Below, piece after piece: positions 35,059 through 42,777 of a stretch of 64,000 nt of DNA. The stretch is taken from positions 1-64,000 of the forward strand of contig NZ_BJDF01000009.1 of assembly GCF_005404815.1 (NCBI RefSeq). The letters run 5' to 3'. Positions within the stretch are counted from its first letter, which is position 1, and each line of letters begins with the position of its first letter. This stretch comes from Companilactobacillus huachuanensis. Lineage in GTDB: Bacteria; Bacillota; Bacilli; Lactobacillales; Lactobacillaceae. Under the pieces are notes generated by a model. That model was not told where the DNA came from, made no database searches, and saw only the letters and a program-made list of their open reading frames with translations. Both the position numbers and the translations under genes were made by a program.

Positions 35059-35152
35059 TTGACAGTTTATAATTTGGTATAATCATTGTTTACAATTTGT
35101 CGACTACTTGTATAAAAGCCAACTTCTCTTATTAACTGAAGTTGGCTTTTTT
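35059..35152 (+). ncRNA. Candidate small RNA (promoter plus terminator, no ORF)
   Basis: TTGACA at 35059 and an extended -10 TGGTATAAT (35075-35083; spacer short at 13) precede a strong terminator, AAAAGCCAACTTC/GAAGTTGGCTTTTTT, at 35114-35152. The RNA would be about 60 bases with no start codon and ribosome site. From 35153 to 35340 I see nothing definite. Confidence 0.4.
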
Positions 35153-35340
35153 CCATCTTATTTATTTTTTAGCAAATGATATAAATACCTATGAAAAAGT
35201 CCACATTTGCGGCAACTCTAGGTGTAATAAATCTTAAAGAAGAATCGCAAATATGAACTTAAGCAATTGCATATCTAATTTTAATTAAATAAAACAGTCG
35301 TAATCAGCTGGGATTTGAAGTGGATTCTACAATTTGTTTA

Positions 35341-35661
35341 CTAACTGAAGGTTGAAAGGCGAAAAAGTGATATATACATTGCTGTGACAGTCCTAGATTC
35401 AATTTATTTAAACAGCAAAAGAGCTCAATTGGACATTTTTATTATAAAAAAAACTAGTTGGAAGAGCTGAGAGTATTCGTTTGCAGCGAAAGTGGCGTTA
35501 TTGCTTTAGCAATTACACCACCGGGCGTGTTGAAGACTCGCGGGTTTTGCGAGGCTTCAACCGAGGCTCGAGACCGCTCTTTGGCTCGAGCCGTTCCGCG
35601 CAGCAATTGAATACTCTCAGCTCTGGAAACGGCAGACTTACCTAAACTTTCAACATTTAGC
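35341..35661 (-). repeat. CLR-A, full length
   Basis: Ends CTGAAGGTTGAAAGG and CTTTCAACATTTAG. Core H3 GTTATTGC/GCAATTAC, H2 GACTCGCGG/GCGAGGC, H1 GGCTCGAG/CTCGAGCC perfect. Confidence 0.9.
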
Positions 35662-35669
35662 TTTTCGGA

Positions 35670-35705
35670 TAAAAAAACAACCTGCCTTTTTTCAGCAGAT
35701 TGTTC
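35670..35705 (-). terminator. Terminator of glpF
   Basis: On the minus strand AACAATCTGCT pairs with GGCAGGTTGTT, followed by seven T. Confidence 0.8.
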
Positions 35706-35719
35706 ACAGATATCATTAT

Positions 35720-36439
35720 TTAAAAGAATAGTCCATAAAGTTTAACAGCTGCAACAGCACCAAGGATTGGAGCAACAACTGGAACCCAACTGTACTTCCA
35801 TTGAGAAGAACCTTTAGGATTTAAAGGTAATAATGCATGCAAGATACGAGGACCAAGGTCACGAGCAGGGTTCAAAGCTGGACCTGTAGGACCACCAAAT
35901 GAAATAACTAAACACATAACCAAGAATCCAAGTCCGATAAAGTCGGCACGAGGGTCGATATGATCAGAAGTTAATGCTACGGCACCAAATACCAAGATAA
36001 AGGTACCGATAAATTCGTTAATGAAACCATTCATACGACTATTTTCAGCATCGATTGTTGAGAAGGTACCAAGGATACTTTCAACATTCTCTGTTTTATT
36101 GTAATAAGGTTTGTAGGCAGCTACAATCAACAATTGACCAAAGATTGCACCTAACATCTGAGCAATGATATATGGACCAACTTCAGCCCATGGGAATTGA
36201 CCATTCATAGCCAAACCTAAAGTCATGGCTGGATTAATTTGACCGCCAGAGATAGGTCCGAACATCATGGCTGGAATCATAACACCGATACCATAACCAA
36301 ATCCAATCAAAATCCACCCACCGTGGAAACCTTTTGTTCCTTTTAATTCAACGTTGGCAACTGAACCATTACCGAGGGCAACCATGATAGCTGTTCCGAT
36401 AAATTCAGCGATACAACGTACTAACAATGTATAATGCAT
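35720..36439 (-). CDS. glpF: Glycerol uptake facilitator (aquaglyceroporin)
   Basis: A 239-residue MIP channel with six helices. The two pore motifs are NPA at residues 69-71 (GGQINPAMTLG) and NPARDLGPR in the second half; the Asp after the second NPAR marks glycerol facilitators rather than strict aquaporins. It passes glycerol and possibly water, lactic acid or dihydroxyacetone. Single-gene unit. Upstream, ATTCACTCA (36515) and TGAGTGAAT (36567) form a separated inverted repeat that may be an operator. Confidence 0.9.
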   Translation of the reverse strand: MHYTLLVRCIAEFIGTAIMVALGNGSVANVELKGTKGFHGGWILIGFGYGIGVMIPAMMFGPISGGQINPAMTLGLAMNGQFPWAEVGPYIIAQMLGAIFGQLLIVAAYKPYYNKTENVESILGTFSTIDAENSRMNGFINEFIGTFILVFGAVALTSDHIDPRADFIGLGFLVMCLVISFGGPTGPALNPARDLGPRILHALLPLNPKGSSQWKYSWVPVVAPILGAVAAVKLYGLFF

Positions 36440-36593
36440 AATTAATACTACCCCTAAATTTAATTAATTTGTCTCATCATGACCTATACTATCAAGCAAA
36501 ACACGAATATTAAAATTCACTCAGAAATGGGTTAAATCGTATAAATTCGTAATAATTTGTCTTTTATGAGTGAATATTTTCTAAAATTCACGT

Positions 36594-36679
36594 AAAAAAA
36601 TTGCCCCACCAATAAGGAGCAACTTTCACTAACATAAATAGTAAAATAAATCAAATAATGAGCAACGTGTAATATTGTA
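36594..36679 (-). ncRNA. Candidate small RNA or leader upstream of glpF
   Basis: On the minus strand an extended -10 (TGATACAAT, 36674-36682) is followed about 75 bases later by the terminator TTGCTCC/GGGGCAA plus seven T (36594-36622). No ORF with a ribosome site lies between. It could be a free small RNA or an attenuated glpF leader. Confidence 0.4.
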
Positions 36680-36741
36680 TCATACATTCCGAATATTTTT
36701 GGGCATTTTCAGAAAAATTGGTTAGATTTTACTTTTGGGGG

Positions 36742-36940
36742 GTGGCCGCCAACGGGTGCGAGGATTTAAGTCCGCTGTGAGGACCGGCTCGAGCCGAAGT
36801 ACGGTCTCGACCCTCGGTTTTGAACCTCGAGAAGATCACTCGAATTTCAAAACACGTCCTAATGATGTAAGAACGGGAAAACCGCCCGTCCTAACATCAT
36901 TTTCACTGCAGGACTTAAATCCTCGCACCCGTTGGCTAAT
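36742..36940 (+). repeat. CLR-B copy with a perfect 26-bp outer stem
   Basis: Arms 36748-36773 and 36911-36936 are exact complements (GGTGCGAGGATTTAAGTCC is the distinctive part). H1 GGCTCGAG/CTCGACC, H2 TTTTGAACCTCGA/TCGAATTTCAAAA, H3 AATGATGTAAGAACGGG/CCCGTCCTAACATCATT. Confidence 0.88.
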
Positions 36941-36956
36941 TTATTTGTTGTTTGAA

Positions 36957-37140
36957 TGGAGTTAATATTCGAGTCGGTTCAAGCCAAAATGCGGTCTCGA
37001 CCTTCGATTTTGAACTTCGAGAAGATCACTCGAATTTCAAAACACGTCCTAATGATGTAAGAACGGAGACCGCCCGTCATAACATCATTTTCACTGCAGG
37101 ACTTAAATCCTCGCACCCGTTGGCTAATTTATTTGTTATT
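36957..37140 (+). repeat. Tandem partial duplicate of the preceding CLR-B
   Basis: From TTCGAGTCGGTTCAAGCC onward it repeats the previous copy, including the right outer arm GGACTTAAATCCTCGCACCC and TTGGCTAATTTATTTGTT. The left outer arm is missing. H1 and H3 have drifted (CGGAGACCGCCCGTCATAACATC), so pairing is now partly broken. Confidence 0.85.
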
Positions 37141-37221
37141 TGAGTGTGATTAATTTTGGGAAATTGTATTCATTTAGTATATTTTCTAAGCATAATATTA
37201 AGAGATTACTGATAATAGGAG

Positions 37222-37412
37222 AAATTAGTCGGAAGGGCTGGGAATATTTACCTGCTGTGGATGTGGCGTTATGGCTTTAGCCATTACACCACCGGACGTG
37301 TTTGGAGACTTACCGTTTTTGGGTAAGGCTTCAAACCGAGGCTCGAGACCGCTTCTCAGGCTCGGGCCGTTTCGCATAGCGAGTGAATATTTTCAGCCCT
37401 GGAGACGGCCAT
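37222..37412 (-). repeat. CLR-C copy
   Basis: Outer arms GGGCTGGGAATATTTAC and GTGAATATTTTCAGCCC, H3 GTTATGGC/GCCATTAC, H2 TTTGGAGACTTACC/GGTAAGGCTTCAAA, H1 GGCTCGAG/CTCGGGCC. Ends TTAGTCGGAAG and GGAGACGGCC. Confidence 0.88.
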
Positions 37413-37556
37413 ACTTAAATATCTATTTTTTCAAAGAAATGGTATTACTTTACTTGGATTTTAACTCGCAAAAGATATAATTGAGTTATTATTCCGGTGA
37501 CAAGAGCTTGTCTCTTTCAATCTTTGGATAATTAATCCCAAAAACGAGGTAGAAAA

Positions 37557-38501
37557 ATGAAGGTTCTTAGTTTAGTTAATTTAACAAAGAAACAGACAGA
37601 AAAGATTGAATCAATCTCTGGTATTGATTTAAAAGTGGTATCTCCTAAAAAAGTTACCCCTGAAGATCTTGATGGAGTCGAAGTTTTATACGACTGGTCA
37701 AATACTTTGAAAGATGCCGTTTTGAAGAGCGATACTTTGAATTGGATTCAAGTTGTTCGTGCAGGCGTCGATGCTTTACCATTGCGTGAATTGGATGATA
37801 AAGGTGTTACTTTAACTAATGGATCTGGTGCCAATGCTATCAATATTGCGGAACAAACGTTGACTTATATGTTAATGTTCATGCGTCGAATGAATTTGAC
37901 TGCCAGACACCAAGACGCTCGTGAGTGGAAACAAGATGACGGTTATGATGAAGTTTATAACAAAACTGTCATGATTGTTGGCGTGGGTCACATTGGCAAA
38001 CTGATTGCTCAATATGCTAAAGCTTTGGGAATGAAAACAATTGGTGTCCGTAGAACTGATCAAGAGGCTGAATATATTGATGAAATGATTCCGATGTCAG
38101 AAATTAAATCTAGAATCAATGAGGTTCACTTTGTAGTCAATTCCTTGCCAGATACCGAAGAAACTATCGGGATGTTTGACGAAACGATGTTCAAAGCTAT
38201 GTCTAAAAAAGCGTACTACATCAATATCGGCCGTGGAAAAACAACTAAGATGACCGATTTGATTGCGGCCTTACAAAATGAAGAAATTGCTGGTGCTGGG
38301 TTGGATGTTACAACTCCAGAACCATTGCCAAGTGACAGTCCATTGTGGGATATGAAGAACGTTATTTTGACACCACATGATGCAGGAAATAGTGTTCATT
38401 ATGAAGAAAGAGCCTTTGATATCTTTAAACAAAATTTGAAGTCGTATGTTGAAAACGGTGAAGTAGTTATTAATGAAATAAACTATTCAACCGGATATTA
38501 A
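37557..38501 (+). CDS. D-2-hydroxyacid dehydrogenase
   Basis: A 314-residue NAD-dependent dehydrogenase. The Rossmann motif IVGVGHIGKLIAQYAKALGM is near residues 140-160. The catalytic trio is in YINIGRGKTTKM (Arg-containing), GLDVTTPEPLPSDSPLW (Glu) and ILTPHDAG (His). The N-terminal substrate domain is short. It resembles phosphoglycerate/hydroxyisocaproate dehydrogenases; the substrate cannot be fixed, but reduction of a 2-oxoacid is expected. GAGGTAG precedes the ATG. Monocistronic between CLR-C and CLR-A. Confidence 0.87.
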   Translation: MKVLSLVNLTKKQTEKIESISGIDLKVVSPKKVTPEDLDGVEVLYDWSNTLKDAVLKSDTLNWIQVVRAGVDALPLRELDDKGVTLTNGSGANAINIAEQTLTYMLMFMRRMNLTARHQDAREWKQDDGYDEVYNKTVMIVGVGHIGKLIAQYAKALGMKTIGVRRTDQEAEYIDEMIPMSEIKSRINEVHFVVNSLPDTEETIGMFDETMFKAMSKKAYYINIGRGKTTKMTDLIAALQNEEIAGAGLDVTTPEPLPSDSPLWDMKNVILTPHDAGNSVHYEERAFDIFKQNLKSYVENGEVVINEINYSTGY

Positions 38502-38527
38502 TTTTTCGCCTTTCAATCTTCAATAAA

Positions 38528-38856
38528 TTAATTAAAGGTTGAAAGTTTAGTTAAATATGCCGTTTCCAGAGCTGAAAGTATTCAATTGCTGCGCGGAACG
38601 GCCCGAGCCATAGAGCGAACTCGTTCCTCGGTTGAAACCTCGCAAAACCCGCGAGTCTTCAACGCGCCCGGTGGTGTAATTGCTGAAGCAATAACGCCAC
38701 TTTCGCTGCAAATGAATACTCTCAGCTCTTCCAACTAGTTTGTTTTTTGGGCAGTAGAAATAAAACGAAACGAATACTTCGGATTATTTGAATAAATTAA
38801 TTTCAGACCTTTAACAATAGCGTTAGATTAATTTTTCAACTTTCAATCCTCAGTAA
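38528..38856 (+). repeat. CLR-A, full length
   Basis: Begins AATTAAAGGTTGAAAG about 30 bases after the dehydrogenase stop. Outer arms GCTGAAAGTATTCA and TGAATACTCTCAGC carry one wobble. H1 has decayed to CGAGCC...GAACTCGTTCC. H2 and H3 are intact. Confidence 0.88.
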
Positions 38857-38868
38857 ATAATTAAATAT

Positions 38869-38911
38869 GAGTTCCGAGTAAAGGTTCGTTAATTTACTTG
38901 GAACTTTTTTA
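38869..38911 (+). terminator. Terminator
   Basis: AGTTCCGAGTAAA and TTTACTTGGAACT pair and are followed by six T. Confidence 0.75.
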
Positions 38912-39036
38912 TGTTGTTAGGGAAAAATCAGTCTGCGATGGAACCGTAATAAAACGATAGCGCTTTCTAAGATAAATAAGGTTGAGAATTACTCCAGATG
39001 TATTAAAATTAAGGTAGATACGTGAAAGGAAAAATA

Positions 39037-39444
39037 ATGTCATCTGGTGATTGTTTTATAGGATTCATGCTTATTTTCTTGTTTTGGTTATTATTATTAA
39101 TTTTGGAAATAATTTTAAACATGAGAAACACGATTATAGAATTATCTTTCTTTTCTGATGAAAAACTAAATACTTTAGATAGTGATCTAAATAAAAGATT
39201 CGGTGTTCGGTTTCAAGCTCCATTTGAGTTATTGGAATTTTTGATAGTTGGATATATTGTTTATGTACTATTGACGGATTTGCGTTTCCAAGGTATTCAA
39301 TTGGATGCTGGTTCGTTAAATCAAATCATGTTCTTCTTTGCGATTGTCACAGCAGTGATGGTCGGGGATATGTTGTTGATTGCTAAAGATTTACATATTT
39401 ATAAATTTATTAAGGATTATGTAGCGTTATCTCGAAAGAACTAA
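39037..39444 (+). CDS. Unknown membrane protein, three helices
   Basis: A 135-residue protein with hydrophobic segments near residues 6-27, 66-80 and 94-113. A hydrophilic stretch SFFSDEKLNTLDSDLNKRFG separates the first two. ATG at 39037 is preferred to the upstream GTG at 39022 because AAAGGA lies seven bases before it. No family recognised. It stands alone, followed by a strong terminator. Confidence 0.65.
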   Translation: MSSGDCFIGFMLIFLFWLLLLILEIILNMRNTIIELSFFSDEKLNTLDSDLNKRFGVRFQAPFELLEFLIVGYIVYVLLTDLRFQGIQLDAGSLNQIMFFFAIVTAVMVGDMLLIAKDLHIYKFIKDYVALSRKN

Positions 39445-39547
39445 AAATTGTCATTACTTTAATACTCATAATATGCTACCTTATGAGACTATAATGAACC
39501 ATTTAGACTCATAATTAACTCATATATGAGCTTAGTATCTACGGTAA

Positions 39548-39588
39548 AGGCCGCAACAATCAAATAAGATTGTTGCGGCCTTTTTTTA
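39548..39588. terminator. Strong bidirectional terminator
   Basis: GGCCGCAACAATC and GATTGTTGCGGCC are a perfect 13-bp stem around AAATAA, followed by seven T. It separates the membrane protein from the convergent GNAT gene. Confidence 0.88.
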
Positions 39589-39610
39589 ACTAGCATTGAA
39601 ATATTTTTAA

Positions 39611-40087
39611 TTAGCTGATAGCTTTTTTCAGACGTATCATATCTTTCAAAACTAGTTTATTTTCGATAATTGGATCAGCGTAATTATCCACAAAAAAATT
39701 GCGGTCGATGTTAACAACTCGAAAGCCACATTTTTGATAAAGATAAAGTTGTGCAAAACTCGTGCTGCCTGTGCCAATTTCGATTGTCTGATAATGTCCT
39801 TTTTCAGCCCAATCAAGTGCGAATCGAATTATTTTTTCACCTAAACCTTGATTTTGAACAGTTTCATCCACAGCAATATTAACAATTTCCACCGTTTGGG
39901 GGTGAGTATCAATCATTAAAAGGACGCCTAATAACGTGTCATTGTGCACAAGTTCAAATTTATAAGCTCGGTTGAGATAACTATCCACAATACTTCGAGA
40001 TGGATCGGCTGATAAGAAAAGTTGATAATGCTTAGGAGTTATTTTGGTAATTTTTTGAATTTTAAAATTATTGTCTAATTTGACCAT
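39611..40087 (-). CDS. GNAT family N-acetyltransferase
   Basis: A 158-residue acetyltransferase. The central part LLGVLLMIDTHPQTVEIVNIAVDETVQNQGLGEKIIRFAL contains the QNQGLG acetyl-CoA loop, and IEIGTGSTSFAQLYLYQKCGFRVVNIDRNFFVD is the usual C-terminal half. The start overlaps the end of proA by 20 bases in another frame, so the two are co-transcribed. The substrate is unknown; a link with proline metabolism is only positional. Confidence 0.85.
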   Translation of the reverse strand: MVKLDNNFKIQKITKITPKHYQLFLSADPSRSIVDSYLNRAYKFELVHNDTLLGVLLMIDTHPQTVEIVNIAVDETVQNQGLGEKIIRFALDWAEKGHYQTIEIGTGSTSFAQLYLYQKCGFRVVNIDRNFFVDNYADPIIENKLVLKDMIRLKKAIS

Positions 40088-41315
40088 CGCCTTGTACCAG
40101 ATATTTCGTAGTAGTTAATTCGTTGGCACCCATAGGACCTCTGGCGTGAAGCTTTTGGGTACTGATACCAATTTCAGCACCGAAACCGAATTGTTGTCCA
40201 TCAGTGAAACGAGTTGAAGCATTTGTATAAACTACCGCCGCATCAATTTGTTTCATGAATTGACGACTGGCAGAGTAATTTTCAGTGATGATTGATTCAC
40301 TATGTTTGGTATTGTATTTGTTGATATGTTTAATAGCATCATCAAGGCAGTCAACGACTTTGACAGCAATGATGTAATCGTCATATTCAGTTCCCCAATC
40401 CTCTTCAGTTGCGGGGACAATATCAGGAACAATTGCTTTAGCCAAAGTATCGCCACGGACTTCGACATTATTAGCGCGCAAAGCATCGTAAAGTCTTGGT
40501 AAAAATTGATTGGCAATATCCTTGTGGAGGACTACTTTTTCAGCTGAATTGCAGACAGAAGGGCGTTGAACTTTGGCATTGATGATGATTTTTAAAGCTT
40601 TTTCCAAATCAGCATCCTTATCAACATAAATATGACAGTTGCCAGCACCAGTTTCAATAATTGGAACCTTGGCCTTGTTGACGACCATTTTGATAAATTT
40701 GCCACTACCACGAGGAATCAAGACGTCAATATAGTCTGTTAATTCCATCATCTTTTGAGCCGTTTCGTGACTGACATCATCAATCAATTGAACGGCATCT
40801 GGGTTGATAGCAGAGTCTTTCAAAGCTGAACGAAGTGTTTCTGACAAAATGATATTGGAATTGATGGCTTCTTTACCACCACGCAAAATGACCGCATTAC
40901 CGGCTTTAAAACATAGCCCGGCAGCATCAACGGTCACGTTAGGACGAGCTTCATAAATCATGCCAATAACACCCAAAGGAACGCGCTCTTGAGTAATATC
41001 GAGGCCAGCTACAGTTTCCCAGCCACGGTCGACTTTTCCGATAGGGTCAGGTAAATCCATTACTTGACGCAAACCATCAGACATATCATTGATACGATCA
41101 GGTGTTAACAAAAGCCGGTCGATCATCGCTTCTTTAATACCATTTTTCTTAGCATTAGCGATATCTTCCTTGTTAGCGTCAATAATTTTTTTAGTATTGA
41201 GTACTAAAGCATTGGCCATATTTAATAGGGCATTATTTTTCTTTTGAGTACCAAGTTGACCTAATTCGAAAGCTGCACTTTGGGCTTTTTGACCCATTTT
41301 TTCTAGATCTGTCAT
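40068..41315 (-). CDS. proA: Gamma-glutamyl phosphate reductase
   Basis: A 415-residue aldehyde-dehydrogenase-fold enzyme that reduces gamma-glutamyl phosphate to glutamate semialdehyde in proline synthesis. [21 protein letters not shown] and [13 protein letters not shown] (catalytic Cys) are characteristic; [37 protein letters not shown] is the conserved C-terminal block. A ribosome site AGGAGTG precedes the ATG. Its usual partner proB lies 1.46 kb upstream, separated by a marR gene and CLR elements. Confidence 0.95.
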   Translation of the reverse strand: [415 protein letters not shown]

Positions 41316-41392
41316 GATTTATTCACTCCTAAAATCTTTTTGAATATGTATCTCTAGTATACACAAAAAAGTAATCATCACCATTATGAGCG

Positions 41393-41701
41393 TCAAAGAT
41401 TGAAAGTTTAGTTAGGGATGCCGTTTCCAGAGCTGAGAGTATTCAATTGCTGCGCGGAACGGCCCGAGCCTGGGAAGCGGTCTCGGACCTCGGTTGAAGC
41501 CTTACCAAATACCGGTAAGTCTCCAACACGCCCGGTGGTGTAATGGCTAAAGCCATAACTCCACTTTCGCTGCAAATGAATACTCTCAGCTCTTCCAACT
41601 AGTTTATTTTTTGGGGGCAGTAATAATAAATTATTTAAATAAATTAGTTTAGGTCTGTAATAACAATAGTTATATAATTTTTTACCTTTCAACCTCCAAT
41701 T
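41393..41701 (+). repeat. CLR-A, full length
   Basis: Ends AAAGATTGAAAG and CTTTCAACCTCCA. H1 GGCCCGAG/CTCGGACC, H2 CTTACC/GGTAAG, H3 GTAATGGC/GCCATAAC. One of three elements lying between proB and proA. Confidence 0.9.
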
Positions 41702-41714
41702 ATGGAATTTGATT

Positions 41715-41775
41715 ATTAAAGGTTACAAATTTATTTAAGTATGTTGTTTCCAGATTATATGGAGGCGGCAATAGA
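41715..41775 (+). repeat. CLR-A terminal remnant
   Basis: TTAAAGGTTACAAATTTATTTAAGTATGTTGTTTCCAGA matches the left end of CLR-A with drift and then stops. Core and right end are absent. Confidence 0.55.
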
Positions 41776-41795
41776 CAGATTAACTTTTAAAAGAC

Positions 41796-41831
41796 AAAAA
41801 AATAGTGGACGGCTGCATCCACTATTTTTTA
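41796..41831. terminator. Bidirectional terminator
   Basis: AAAAAATAGTGGA and TCCACTATTTTTT pair around CGGCTGCA. It lies beyond the 3' end of the marR transcript. Confidence 0.75.
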
Positions 41832-41875
41832 ACGTCTAAGTAATTTTTTTATTTTTTTGGTTATCGTTGATTAAT

Positions 41876-41927
41876 ATGTTGCCGTCAACGTAATATTAAT
41901 TTAGCATTATTTTATGTTGCCGTCAAC
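41876..41927. repeat. Twin 14-bp repeats after marR
   Basis: ATGTTGCCGTCAAC occurs at 41876-41889 and 41914-41927, 38 bp apart. Each is a near-palindrome (ATGTTG-N4-CAACAT in the second copy). They lie just 3' of marR rather than before it. They could be protein-binding sites or RNA hairpins. Confidence 0.5.
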
Positions 41928-41934
41928 ATAAATC

Positions 41935-42360
41935 TTATTTATTTAAATTTTTAGTGATTTTTTCAATCATTTCAATAAATAAACGCTGTTCCTCTGTACT
42001 CAAACCGTCAGTAGCACAGTGTTCCGAAGTAATCCAGATTGTTTCAACTTGATTGGCCAAATCACGACCATGTGCAGTCAGACTAACAAGCGTAACACGT
42101 TTATCTTCGGTCGATTTCTCAGTTTGAACTAAGTCACTACTGACCATACGACGGACGGATTTAGCAATGGTTGAGTGATCAACACATAATTCTACGACGA
42201 GTTTATTTTGAGAAACTTGTCCATGTTTTAGTAATGCTAATAGAATCATATCCTGACCGGGGTAGAGACCTAGCGGACGCATTTTCTTAGTAATTTGATT
42301 TTTATAACTCGTTATAAGGTTAATAATGGCTTTTTCAATCGGAAATTGTGAATTCATCAT
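41935..42360 (-). CDS. MarR family transcriptional regulator
   Basis: A 141-residue MarR protein. The winged helix spans about residues 35-100: MILLALLKHGQVSQNKLVVELCVDHSTIAKSVRRMVSSDLV, then the wing TEDKRVTLVSLTAHG. N- and C-terminal helices form the dimer interface. AGGAGG lies before two consecutive ATG codons; the first is given. No target gene adjoins it on the same strand apart from proA across a repeat, so its regulon cannot be read from context. Confidence 0.87.
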   Translation of the reverse strand: MMNSQFPIEKAIINLITSYKNQITKKMRPLGLYPGQDMILLALLKHGQVSQNKLVVELCVDHSTIAKSVRRMVSSDLVQTEKSTEDKRVTLVSLTAHGRDLANQVETIWITSEHCATDGLSTEEQRLFIEMIEKITKNLNK

Positions 42361-42377
42361 TATCGCCTCCTAATAGT

Positions 42378-42688
42378 TAATTGTTTTAGTTAAGTATGCC
42401 GTTTCCAGAGCTGAGAGTATTCAATTGCTGCGCGGAACGGCCCGAGCCTGCGGTCTCGAGCCTCGGTTGAAGCCTCTCAAAACCCCGCGAGTTTTCAACG
42501 CGCCCGGTGGTGTAATTGCTGAAGCAATTACACCACTTTCACTGCAAATGAATACTCTCAGCTCTTCCAACTAGTTCATTTTTTATGGCAAGAATAATAA
42601 AATGATGACTTCTGCGTATTTTAAATAAATTAGCTCTATGGTTGTAACAACAATGGTTATATAACTTTTCGTCTTTCAATCTTCAGTT
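42378..42688 (+). repeat. CLR-A copy, left end diverged
   Basis: TTGTTTTAGTTAAGTATGCCG replaces the usual AAAGGTTGAAAG start; the right end is CTTTCAATCTTCAG. Core intact with short H1 (CCCGAGCCTGCGGTCTCGAG), H2 CTCTCAAAACCCCGCGAG, H3 GTAATTGC/GCAATTAC. It sits just upstream of marR. Confidence 0.88.
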
Positions 42689-42777
42689 TTTAATCTTTAA
42701 TATTTAGAAATGCGACATTACTGTCAGTTAATGATTTACTTTAGAAATCAATTTTAAAGGATAATTAGTTATCAATA

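Noticed and set aside
36594-36645. 15-codon leader peptide (MLVKVAPYWWGNFFT) before glpF
   Set aside because: No ribosome site, and the frame coincides with the terminator stem.
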